64,000 nucleotides of DNA from Polyangia bacterium (GTDB lineage Bacteria; Myxococcota_A; Polyangia; Nannocystales; Nannocystaceae): contig JAUIKS010000047.1 of the NCBI GenBank assembly GCA_030430565.1, forward strand, positions 1 to 64,000, in the 5' to 3' direction. How positions within the stretch are numbered: the stretch's first letter is position 1; every line of letters starts with the position of its first letter. The notes under the pieces were generated by a model that worked only from the letters and a program-made list of their open reading frames with translations, made no database searches and had not been told where the DNA came from. The position numbers were made by a program, and so were the translations under genes. Positions 33,368 through 41,895 of this stretch are shown here, piece after piece.

Positions 33368-33413
33368 GCCCGCCGCGCAGCTGCTAGGATGTGGCAACGC
33401 GCCGCCGCGCGCC

Positions 33414-35246
33414 ATGGATTTGATGATGCCCACGTCTCGCTCGCTTCGCCTCCTGCCGCTCCCCCACGCCACGCTCTCCGTCGCGCTCCTGCTCCCGCTC
33501 GCGTGCAGCGGCGATGACGGCGGCTCCACGTCGGACGCCGGCACGTCGACCAGCGAGGGCGAGGGCGGCTCGAGCTCGACGGGCGGCGGGACGAGCGTGG
33601 GCACCACCGAGGGCACCACCGCCGGCGGCACGATGGGCGGCAGCTCGGGCAGCTCGGGCGGGACGACGGAGGGGACGACGACGGGCACCGACGAGCCCTC
33701 GCCCTCGGACTTCTGCGATGACGAGGGCCTGCCGGTCGCCGACTTCGACGCCGACGCCGGCGGGACCGGCTGGAACGAGCTCGCGGGCGACTTCACGGTC
33801 AACACGACCTTCGGGACGTGGAACCTCGCGGAGCGCTGGAGCGGCTGCGACAGCTACGTGTTCATCAGCCACATCCCCGACGGCGACGGCTCGCAGCTGA
33901 TCAACAGCCTCAAGACCGACCTGTTCACGCGCTCGGCCAGCAACGTCCACTACTTCTTCCTGAGCTACGGGCAAGACCCGGCGGCCGACGCCGAGATGTG
34001 GCAGTTCGAGATCGGCACCACGCTCGTCGATCTCGACGCGGAGCAGCAGGCGCTGTGGATGGACCGCGTGCACTTCGTGACCGACGCCGCGACCGCGATC
34101 GAGGGCAGCGTGGGCGCGTTCCTCTCGGCGCAGCCCGAGCCGGTGCGAACCCTGGGCATCGATCGCGCGCAGCGCTGGGACCACCCCGGGATGTACCAGG
34201 ACACCCTGGGCGGCGGCTTCTCGCCCGACATCAACGTGCTCGGCTACCTCGGCCGCTACTACAACTTCCGCTATGACCAGGATCAGGCGCTCGCGGCCCA
34301 GGACGACGTGACCGTCGTGCCGATGATGGAGTCGCAGGTCTTCGCGCCCGACTGCATGGTCGGCGAGGACTGCTTCGACCAGCAGAACGGCCCGTTCTCG
34401 AACTCGAACAACAACCAGGTGTGGGAGGTCATGTTCCCCGACGCGGCGACCATGGCCGGCTTCGACACGATGGAGTTCGACCTGCAGGCGACCTGCGGCC
34501 CGAGCAACTACTCGGACTGCGGGCACTGGGACTACGAGGCCTTCATCCAGCTCTGCGACGATCAGGAGTGCATGAACCGCGAGGAGGTCATCCGCTGGAT
34601 CACGCCGTACTCGCGCCCGGGCACGCGCCGCTGGGTCGTCGACACCACGCCCTTCCTCGGCATGGTCAAGGACGGCGGCGCGCACTACTTCCGCTTCGGG
34701 ATGCTTTGGAACATGAACCCCGCGACATGGGACATGAGCTTCCGCCTGCGCAACACCGGCGTCGGCGACGCCTCGGCCACGGTCATCCCGGCCTTCAAGG
34801 GCAACCACGGCTTCAACGACACCTACAACGACAATTGGTCGACGCTGAACTTCACGCCGCCCCAAGGGACCAAGCGCGTCGAGCTCGTCGCGATCATCTC
34901 GGGCCACGGGCAGGAGGCGCTCAACTGCGCCGAGTGGTGCGAGCACCAGCACGAGTTCACCGTCAACGGCTCGGCGACCCACCTGCGCGAGTTCCCCGGT
35001 CAGGTCATCTCGTCGCGCTGCGGCGAGGCCGTCGACGAGGGCGTCGTCCCGGGTCAATACGGCAACTGGACGCCCGGCCGCGCCGGCTGGTGCCCCGGGC
35101 TGCCGGTCCAGCCGTGGCGCGTCGACATCACCGACGACGTGACGATCGGGCAGGACAACACGCTGGACTACGAGGGCAAGTACAACGGCGGCAACCCGGT
35201 CGGCGGGCGGATCCGCCTCAACAGCTATGTGGTGTTCTACGAGTGA
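33414..35246 (+). CDS. PNGase F-like (peptide-N-glycosidase) lipoprotein, 610 aa
   Basis: Signal and lipobox (LLPLAC) are followed by a Ser/Thr/Gly linker to about residue 95. Residues 100-310 are an extra domain with HIPDGDGSQLINSLKTDL. Residues 340-610 match PNGase F: CGHWDYEAFIQLCD with the Asp corresponding to catalytic Asp60 (Flavobacterium numbering), RWITPYSRPGTRRWVVDTT, then ISGHGQEALNCAEWCEHQHE, and GNWTPGRAGWCPGLP, all PNGase F signatures. PNGase F removes N-glycans from glycoproteins. A lipid-anchored form on a predator surface could deglycosylate host or prey proteins; that role is inferred. The Glu206 and Glu118 equivalents could not be placed with certainty. Confidence 0.8.
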   Translation: MDLMMPTSRSLRLLPLPHATLSVALLLPLACSGDDGGSTSDAGTSTSEGEGGSSSTGGGTSVGTTEGTTAGGTMGGSSGSSGGTTEGTTTGTDEPSPSDFCDDEGLPVADFDADAGGTGWNELAGDFTVNTTFGTWNLAERWSGCDSYVFISHIPDGDGSQLINSLKTDLFTRSASNVHYFFLSYGQDPAADAEMWQFEIGTTLVDLDAEQQALWMDRVHFVTDAATAIEGSVGAFLSAQPEPVRTLGIDRAQRWDHPGMYQDTLGGGFSPDINVLGYLGRYYNFRYDQDQALAAQDDVTVVPMMESQVFAPDCMVGEDCFDQQNGPFSNSNNNQVWEVMFPDAATMAGFDTMEFDLQATCGPSNYSDCGHWDYEAFIQLCDDQECMNREEVIRWITPYSRPGTRRWVVDTTPFLGMVKDGGAHYFRFGMLWNMNPATWDMSFRLRNTGVGDASATVIPAFKGNHGFNDTYNDNWSTLNFTPPQGTKRVELVAIISGHGQEALNCAEWCEHQHEFTVNGSATHLREFPGQVISSRCGEAVDEGVVPGQYGNWTPGRAGWCPGLPVQPWRVDITDDVTIGQDNTLDYEGKYNGGNPVGGRIRLNSYVVFYE

Positions 35247-35341
35247 GCTCGCCGCGACCCCTACGGGCGTGCGGGATCGCTGCTCGACACTGAACATACA
35301 ACGAGTTTTGCGCGGCCGCGCGCCGGTGTGGACTGTGAGCC

Positions 35342-35881
35342 ATGGGGTTTCTGTCCACCACGGAGGGTAAGGTCGCCAGCGTCGCGCTGATCTTGGTCGT
35401 CGGTATCGGCGCGGTCACGGTCGCGGTCGAGTATCAGCGGCGCGAGGCGCAGAACGCCAAGCAGGTCGAGCAGGTCATCGATCAGCGCGGGTGGTCGGAC
35501 GGCGGCACGCTGCACCAGACGACCGTGCAGAAGTTCAAGGCCGGCGAGGCTCGGGATCAGCTGGCGACGGCCTCGGACCTGCTGCGCTCCCTGGACACGG
35601 ACTTCGCCGCCTCCGCCGGCGACGCCGGGCTCAAGAAGGCGGCGCAGCGGCTGGTCAAGTGCATCGGCGACGCGGACCCGGCGAGCAAGACGCTGGACGC
35701 CGCCGCGAGCTGCCGCGGCATCGACCTCTCGGGCGCGCCGGCGCCTGCCCCGAAGGACAGCGAGTCCGTCGCGGCTCCGGAGACAACCCCGGAAGGCGGC
35801 GACGCGCCGGGGGGCGACGCGCCTGACTCAAAAGCCAGCGACGCAGAGGCGGGCGCACCCGCGCCCGCGCCCGCCAAATAG
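35342..35881 (+). CDS. Single-pass membrane protein with Pro/Ala/Asp-rich tail, 179 aa
   Basis: Residues 7-30 form a membrane helix (EGKVASVALILVVGIGAVTV) that acts as an uncleaved anchor. Residues 30-120 are helical and contain two Cys (KCIGD and SCRGID). The last 55 residues are a disordered Pro/Ala/Glu/Asp tail. Function unknown. It is 95 bases after the PNGase F-like gene and converges on the pseudokinase gene with only 33 bases between stops. Confidence 0.6.
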   Translation: MGFLSTTEGKVASVALILVVGIGAVTVAVEYQRREAQNAKQVEQVIDQRGWSDGGTLHQTTVQKFKAGEARDQLATASDLLRSLDTDFAASAGDAGLKKAAQRLVKCIGDADPASKTLDAAASCRGIDLSGAPAPAPKDSESVAAPETTPEGGDAPGGDAPDSKASDAEAGAPAPAPAK

Positions 35882-35914
35882 CGACGGTGTCACGGCGCGC
35901 GCGCGTGGGGGCCT

Positions 35915-38900
35915 CTACGCGACGTTGAGCCCCACACGCCGTCGCGCGTCGAAGTACTGCTCCGAGACGCTGTACAGGATCAGCTCCTTCAGCGCGTCCT
36001 TGGCCGTGAGCGTCGAGCCGACGAGGCGCTGCTCCTGCCGGATCACGCGGGCGGCCGTGCCGAGGTCATCGCACAGCAGGAGGCCGGCGCGGTAGCCCGC
36101 GATCTGGGCGCCCAGCGCCCAGCGCTTCACGTCCGCGAAGCCCTCGGCGTCGCCGGCCCGCGTCAGCGTCGCGCGCAGCTGCGCGACCACGGAGTCGGGC
36201 AGGCGCCGGCGCAGCTCCTCGACGACCACGTCGTTGACCGCGACCCCGGGGGCGTCGACGCCGACCAGCTTCATGCACGCGTAGACCAGCTCCTTGAGGT
36301 GCCCCGTCGAGCGCTCGAGCGCGAAGAAGGTGAAGTGCGGCGGGTACAGCTCCATGCAGTGCCGCGCGAAGGCGAACAGCAGCTCGTTGCGATCCTCGAT
36401 GCGCATGAGACCGCCCTGGACGACGACGGTCGCGAACACCTGGCCCTCGTGCTTGGTGTTGATCAGCGTGACGTCGCCGCTCTGATCGGGGATGAAGTAG
36501 ACCGCCGGCGTCGCCACGCCCAGCGCCCGCAGCGCGATCTTGAGGCACAGCGCCCGCGCGCCGCCGTAGGTGTCGAGGTTGACCCGGTCGCGCCGCCACA
36601 GCGAGCGCGGCATCTCCTGGGAGCGCCACGACGACACCGCGCGACACATCAGCAGCAGCACCTTGTTGAGCACCTGCGGCTGATCGGAGGGGACGATGCT
36701 GAGCCGCACGCCCTCGAGGTCGAGCGCGCGCCGGATCTTCGCGGCCCCCTGGCGCTGGTAGTGCAGCAGCAGCTCGAGCTGCTCCTCGTTCGCCTGCTTG
36801 AGGAAGGACAGCGTCCGCGCGACGCAGTAGGCCTTGTCGAGCTGCTTCGTGTGTCGGTAGTAGTTAAACAGGTAGTGATAGCTGCGGTAGCGCGACGGGT
36901 CGACGCGCAGCAGCCCGTTGTGGCCGCGCACGGCCTTGGCCGCGTAGCTCCGGTCGGACTTGGCGAGGTGCTCGTAGAGCTCGACGAGGATCTCGCGGCG
37001 CGCGAGGTTCTCGGGCTCGACCTGCGTCGCGACCTTGAAGGCCTTCACCGCGGACTTGAAGTCGCCCATGCGCGAGCGATAGATCTCGCCGAGGTTCGCC
37101 CACAGCAGGCTGCGCAGCTTGTGCTCGCCGTCGGCGGGGAGGCGCTTGATCATCTTGCGGTAGGCCCGCTCGAGCTTCTTCCAGTCCTTGCGCCGCGTCA
37201 TGATCGCGTCGGTCGCCTGGAACGCCTTGAGGTAGGTCCGGTCGTCGTCGAGCACCCGGTCGAAGCGGTCGAGCGCGCGGCCCAGGTCGCCGAGCTGGTC
37301 GCGATAGATCACGGCCGCCGTGTAGTGGTAGCGCGCGCGCTTGGCCGCGTCGTCCTCTTGGTGGATCAGCCGCTCGAGCCCGCGCAGCACGCCCTTCCAC
37401 TGCCCGTTCGCGCGGTAGACGTCGACGAGCGCGAGCAGCAGCGGTACGTCGTCCGGCACGAGCTCGGCCGCGCGTTCGAAGGCCTCGGCCGCGCGCCGGA
37501 GGTCCTTGACCTGGTCGCGGTAGATCTCGCCGATGGCGCGCAGATGGGTGTAGCGGTCCTTGCCCTTCGCGCTGGCGAGCGCCTGCTCGCGCAGCCGCAG
37601 CGCGCCGCGGACGTCGCCGGCCGCCGTCCGCTTCTTCAGCATCGCCTCGACCGCGGTGCGGTTCTGCGGGTCTTTGCGGATCGCTTTCTCGTAGTACTCG
37701 CGCGCGGCCTTCTCGTCGCCCTGGCGCCCGCGGATCTCGGCGAGCCGGCAGTAGATCGCGGCCACGGCCTTGCCGGCGGGCGGCGGCCCCCCGCCGCCGG
37801 TCGGCGCGAGCAGGGCCCGGTAGCGCTCGAAGGCCTCGTCGTTCTTGCCGAGCTCGAACAGCGCGTCGGCCTCGCCGAGCCGCGCCTGTCGGTTGGCGCC
37901 GTCGATCCGGAGCGCGCGCTGATACATGCGCAGCGCCTTGTCGGACTTGTCGAGCGCGCGCCAGGTCTTCGCTGCCTTCATGGACAGGTCGAGCTGGCTC
38001 GCCGGCGAGAGCTTGAGCTTGTCGGCCTTGCGCACCAGCAGGTCGAAGATCGGCGCGGCGTCGATCAGGTTGCCCGCGGCCGAGTAGGCGTCGGCGAGCA
38101 CGGTGCCGACGCGGACGTTCTCGGGGTCGAGCTCGATGACGCGCTTGAACAGCGGCAGCGCGCGCTCGAGGTCGCCGAGCTGGTTCTTGAGCAAGAAGCC
38201 CGCCTCGCTCGCGGCCTCGATCTTGCGGTAGTCGCTGCTCGCGTGCTCGACGATGTGCTCGAGGCAGCTCAGCAGGCGCGCGAGCTCCCCGCGCTCCTTG
38301 TAGATCTTGGCGAGCTCGCTCGCGGCGTCGACCTCGGCGGCGTTGAGCTTGATCGCCTTCAGCAGGTAGCGCTCGGCTGACTCGGCGTCGCCGCGCTCCG
38401 CGAGCTCGAACACCGCGAGCTTGACGAGCAGCTCGGCGCGCGTCTCCGAGTCGCGAGAGACCGAGAGGAAGCGCTCGATGCAGGCCCGCGCCTCGCGGGG
38501 GCGATCGGCCCGCGCGTACATGCGCGCGAGCTCGGCGAGCGCCTCCTCGCGCTCCGGGTCGAGCGCGATGATCTCCTGGTAGGCCGCCATCGCCTTCGTC
38601 GCGTCTCGGAGCTCGCGCAGGTGCAGGCGCGCGATCGCCTCGAGCGCGACGACGCGTGCCGCCGGGTCCTCGAGCGTCGCGAGCCGCTGGCGGAGCAGCT
38701 CGACCAGCTCAGGCCAGCGCTTGCTCGCGCGCAGCTGGTCGTCGAGCGCCTCGTAGGCCTTCGCGCGCGCCTGCGCGATGCGGGCGCGCCAGGTCTTGCT
38801 GTACTGGTCCTCGACGCCGGGCTTGCTGAGCGCGTCGACGGCTCGCTCCATCTTCGTGCAGATCTCGAGCTGCGCGCTCGGGTCGCTGGCGTCGAGCAGC

Positions 38901-39871
38901 TGCCCGCGCAGCGAGTCGAGCGAGTAGAAGACCGCGCTGTCGCCCTCGTCCTCGCCGGCCGCGGCCGAGACCATCGTCGTCCAGCCGGCCTCGCTCTTGT
39001 TCGACATGGCCTTAAAGCCATGGTCTCCGATCGCCGAGAGCGCGCGCTGGAACGCGCCCATGGACTCGAAGCGCGCGTCGGGGTCTGTCTGCAGCGCCCG
39101 CTGCACGAGCGCCTCGACGGCCGGCGTGATCGAGCTGCCCGCGCCGCGCAGCCGCGGCGCGCTCGCGAGCTTGTGCTGCATCCCGACCTGCGCCATCTTG
39201 CCGCCGAGCGGCGGGCGCCCGACGAGCATCCGGAACATCAGCGCGCCGACGGCGTAGATGTCCGCGCGCTGATCCACGTCCTTGCCCAGCACCTGCTCGG
39301 GCGAGAGGTAGTGCAGCAGCTCGCTGGGCGCGACCGAGTCGGACATCCGCCGGTGCACCAGCCCGAAGCCGCGGATCTTGACGAGGATGTCGCCCTCGTC
39401 GTCGATCACGAGCGTGCACACCGACGGGCGAAAGCCCAGGTGACGCACGTCGCGGGCATGGGCCGCGCGCAGCGCGATGACGCACTGCATCACGAGCGAG
39501 CGGACCTCGGGCCACGGCAGCTGGATGGCGCGGTCGAGGAAGCTCGACATCTGCTCGCCCTCGAGGTGCTCGGTGATCATGAACAGCGCGCCGTCGTCGG
39601 TGTTGCCGTAGTCGAGGATCCGGACGATGTTGTCCTGCTGCAGCGTCGAGAGCTCGCGCAGGTTCCGGATGTGACGCTGGGCGAACACGCCGTCGTCCGA
39701 GAGCTCCTGGCGGACGAGCGTGACGTCGACCAGCGCGGCGTCTCGCATCCGCTGGCCGACGAAGTTGATCGTGCTGGGATCGGTTCCCGACAACTCGACG
39801 AGCCGGTACTGACGCGCGAGCACGTTCCCGATCAACTTCTTCGGATCGCTAGCGAGGATCGACTGGGCCAT
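35915..39871 (-). CDS. TPR protein with a degenerate Ser/Thr-kinase domain (pseudokinase), 1,318 aa
   Basis: The ATG at 39,871 (MAQSILASDPKKLIGNVLAR) was chosen because the kinase fold starts there. Residues about 15-290 follow a kinase N- and C-lobe (NIVRILDYGNTDDGALFMI, LLHYLSPEQVLGKDVDQRAD, YAVGALMFRMLVGRPP). The key residues are missing: the ATP Lys place reads ALVDVTLVRQ, the HRD place HLGFRP, and the DFG place IRGFG. About 600 residues of TPR-type repeats follow (many AxxxxxxAxxxYPxALxL-like units), then a C-terminal domain of 250 residues with FAFARHCMELYPPHF. It is likely a signalling scaffold, next to an FHA phosphatase and an intact kinase. Confidence 0.8.
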   Translation of the reverse strand: MAQSILASDPKKLIGNVLARQYRLVELSGTDPSTINFVGQRMRDAALVDVTLVRQELSDDGVFAQRHIRNLRELSTLQQDNIVRILDYGNTDDGALFMITEHLEGEQMSSFLDRAIQLPWPEVRSLVMQCVIALRAAHARDVRHLGFRPSVCTLVIDDEGDILVKIRGFGLVHRRMSDSVAPSELLHYLSPEQVLGKDVDQRADIYAVGALMFRMLVGRPPLGGKMAQVGMQHKLASAPRLRGAGSSITPAVEALVQRALQTDPDARFESMGAFQRALSAIGDHGFKAMSNKSEAGWTTMVSAAAGEDEGDSAVFYSLDSLRGQLLDASDPSAQLEICTKMERAVDALSKPGVEDQYSKTWRARIAQARAKAYEALDDQLRASKRWPELVELLRQRLATLEDPAARVVALEAIARLHLRELRDATKAMAAYQEIIALDPEREEALAELARMYARADRPREARACIERFLSVSRDSETRAELLVKLAVFELAERGDAESAERYLLKAIKLNAAEVDAASELAKIYKERGELARLLSCLEHIVEHASSDYRKIEAASEAGFLLKNQLGDLERALPLFKRVIELDPENVRVGTVLADAYSAAGNLIDAAPIFDLLVRKADKLKLSPASQLDLSMKAAKTWRALDKSDKALRMYQRALRIDGANRQARLGEADALFELGKNDEAFERYRALLAPTGGGGPPPAGKAVAAIYCRLAEIRGRQGDEKAAREYYEKAIRKDPQNRTAVEAMLKKRTAAGDVRGALRLREQALASAKGKDRYTHLRAIGEIYRDQVKDLRRAAEAFERAAELVPDDVPLLLALVDVYRANGQWKGVLRGLERLIHQEDDAAKRARYHYTAAVIYRDQLGDLGRALDRFDRVLDDDRTYLKAFQATDAIMTRRKDWKKLERAYRKMIKRLPADGEHKLRSLLWANLGEIYRSRMGDFKSAVKAFKVATQVEPENLARREILVELYEHLAKSDRSYAAKAVRGHNGLLRVDPSRYRSYHYLFNYYRHTKQLDKAYCVARTLSFLKQANEEQLELLLHYQRQGAAKIRRALDLEGVRLSIVPSDQPQVLNKVLLLMCRAVSSWRSQEMPRSLWRRDRVNLDTYGGARALCLKIALRALGVATPAVYFIPDQSGDVTLINTKHEGQVFATVVVQGGLMRIEDRNELLFAFARHCMELYPPHFTFFALERSTGHLKELVYACMKLVGVDAPGVAVNDVVVEELRRRLPDSVVAQLRATLTRAGDAEGFADVKRWALGAQIAGYRAGLLLCDDLGTAARVIRQEQRLVGSTLTAKDALKELILYSVSEQYFDARRRVGLNVA

Positions 39872-39964
39872 GTCCAGCGTTGACGATAGCGGACCCGCGG
39901 CCCGCGGCGGAGGTCTCACCCGCCCCGCGCACAAACGCGCGACCGCTCGCGCGGATCCGGTCCG

Positions 39965-41695
39965 CTAACGCGTCGGGAGGAACGTCGGCTGCGTCTGCAT
40001 CCGCGTCGGCCCCCCGGCGGAGCGCACCGCGATCACGAAGCTGGTGTCGTCGCCGACCACCGCCTCGCCCCGGTAGGCCTCGAGGCGGTCGCGCAGCGCG
40101 GCGGACAGCGCGGTCGCGCTGCGCCCGACGCTGGCTCGCCCGATCCGCGCGGACCGGCTCGCGCGGAAGATCTCGCCGATCATCCGCGCGACGCCCTCGG
40201 AGCCGAGCTGCTCCTCAGACTCGTTCTCGAGCTCCGAGAGCCCGTCGGAGTAGGCGGCGAGCAGATAGCCCGGCAGCAGCTCGTCCTCGGCGGAGGTGAC
40301 GTCCATCTCGATGAAGCCGAGCGGGACGTGCTCAGCCGCGTTCACCTCGCGCGAGAGCCCGCCGGGCGAGACCATCATCGGCGGCGGGTGCCCACAATTG
40401 ACACACTCGAGATGCCCGCTGCGGGGGTCGAGCACTGCGGCGACCATCGTCACGTAGGAGTCGTCGGGGAGCGTGCGCACGAGGTGGCTGTTGAGCGTCT
40501 TGATGATCGCGGCGAGCTCCAGGCCCTGCCGCATCAGCAGGTGCACCGAGGTGTGCAGGCTCGTGGCGATCAGCGCGGCCTGCAGACCCTTGCCGCAGAC
40601 GTCCATGACGGTCAGGAAGATCCGCCCGTCCGGGGTCTCGAAGGCGTCGACGTAGTCGCCGCCGACCCACTTGCTCGGCTCAAAGCCGAAGCCGATGTCG
40701 ACCCCGCCGGCCGAGAAGTCCGTGGGCACGAGCCCCATCTGGATCTCGTTCGCGCGCGCGAGCTCTTGCTCGACCGCCGCCTGCTTCTGCGCGAGCTCCC
40801 GCGCGACCCAGGCGGTCTGCGCCTGCTCGAATTGCTCGGCCGCGAGCGAGCTGAGCGCCAGCCACTCGGCGGTCCCGTAGTGCACAGGCAGCGTGACGTA
40901 GAGCAGATCGATGGTCTTGTCGGTCTTGCCCACCGGGCACACGACCGCCGACATCTCGGTGACCATCATCGACATCTCGACCGCGTCCTGGCGCGCGTTC
41001 TGGGTGTTCGACGCGAGCACCGGCGACTCGTTGGTCAGCACCGCCCGCAGCGCGGACCTCGAGATGTACGGAGGAACAGGTGACGCCGGGACCGGCCCGA
41101 ACAGCACCTCGGGCTCGATGCGATCGAGGACGCGCCGCTTGAGGCGAAACACGACCGCCGAGGTCCCCTGGAACTTCGCGCTGAGCATCAGCTCGCACAG
41201 CGCCCGCAGGCGCTCGCCCTCCTGCTGCGTCGCCAGCAGCGAGCCGCTGAACTCGATGAGGCCGGAGAGGTGCGAGGCGTCGATCTTGGGGGTCTCGAGC
41301 TCGCGCAGCGCACGGATCACGCCGCTGCCGTCGGTGATCGTGACGCGCGTGCGGTGCAGCGGCTGCGGCCGCGCGACCTGTCGCTCGGGGCGCGCCTCCG
41401 CGTAGCGGAGCTCGAAGCTCGCGATCTTAATTACGTCGCCGCTGCGCAGCATGTGCGCGCGGACCTCGGCGTTGTTGACGATCGTCCCGTTGACGCTGTT
41501 GAGGTCGCGCACCCACCAGCGCCCGCGCTCGTCCTTTGCGAGCTCGGCGTGCTGACGAGAGGCGGTGTCGCTGTCGAGGACGACGTCAGCATCCGGGGAG
41601 CGTCCCAGCACCAGCCGCGTGCCGACCATGTGCAGCCGCCCGACGAAGACATCTCCCTTGTAGATGTTCAGAACCCCGCGTTTCGCAGCGTTCAT
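39965..41695 (-). CDS. FHA-GAF-SpoIIE (PP2C-type) phosphatase, 576 aa
   Basis: The start at 41,695 gives MNAAKRGVLNIYKGDVFVGR. Residues 10-95 are an FHA domain (LVLGRSPDADVVLDS, SRQHAEL, LNSVNGTIVNN) that binds phosphothreonine. A GAF-like region follows at 130-310. Residues 330-570 are a SpoIIE/RsbU phosphatase with metal-binding motifs GGDYVDAF, DVCGKGLQAAL, AYSDGLSE and VGDDTSFV. It should remove phosphate from Ser or Thr of partner proteins when the FHA domain docks on a phosphorylated target. It lies 93 bases downstream of the pseudokinase start, on the same strand, and divergent from the RCC1-like gene. Confidence 0.88.
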   Translation of the reverse strand: MNAAKRGVLNIYKGDVFVGRLHMVGTRLVLGRSPDADVVLDSDTASRQHAELAKDERGRWWVRDLNSVNGTIVNNAEVRAHMLRSGDVIKIASFELRYAEARPERQVARPQPLHRTRVTITDGSGVIRALRELETPKIDASHLSGLIEFSGSLLATQQEGERLRALCELMLSAKFQGTSAVVFRLKRRVLDRIEPEVLFGPVPASPVPPYISRSALRAVLTNESPVLASNTQNARQDAVEMSMMVTEMSAVVCPVGKTDKTIDLLYVTLPVHYGTAEWLALSSLAAEQFEQAQTAWVARELAQKQAAVEQELARANEIQMGLVPTDFSAGGVDIGFGFEPSKWVGGDYVDAFETPDGRIFLTVMDVCGKGLQAALIATSLHTSVHLLMRQGLELAAIIKTLNSHLVRTLPDDSYVTMVAAVLDPRSGHLECVNCGHPPPMMVSPGGLSREVNAAEHVPLGFIEMDVTSAEDELLPGYLLAAYSDGLSELENESEEQLGSEGVARMIGEIFRASRSARIGRASVGRSATALSAALRDRLEAYRGEAVVGDDTSFVIAVRSAGGPTRMQTQPTFLPTR

Positions 41696-41895
41696 CGGCC
41701 TATCATCGGTGACAGGTCGACCTCGGCGCAAGTCACCACGAGCGCGCGGACGAGACGCGCGAGGCCGCGCTGTCGCCCTCGCCCTTCGCACGCGTGCGTG
41801 CGCCCCACACCGCCGCGCGAGTTCGGCCGAGCGAGGGCGCCGCGACGCGCCTCAGCGGCACGCACGCTGCGGGGGTGAGCTACCATGATCCCGCT

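Noticed and set aside
36299..38380. 693-codon plus-strand frame opposite the TPR protein
   Set aside because: Composition of an antisense shadow; TPR periodicity is on the minus strand.
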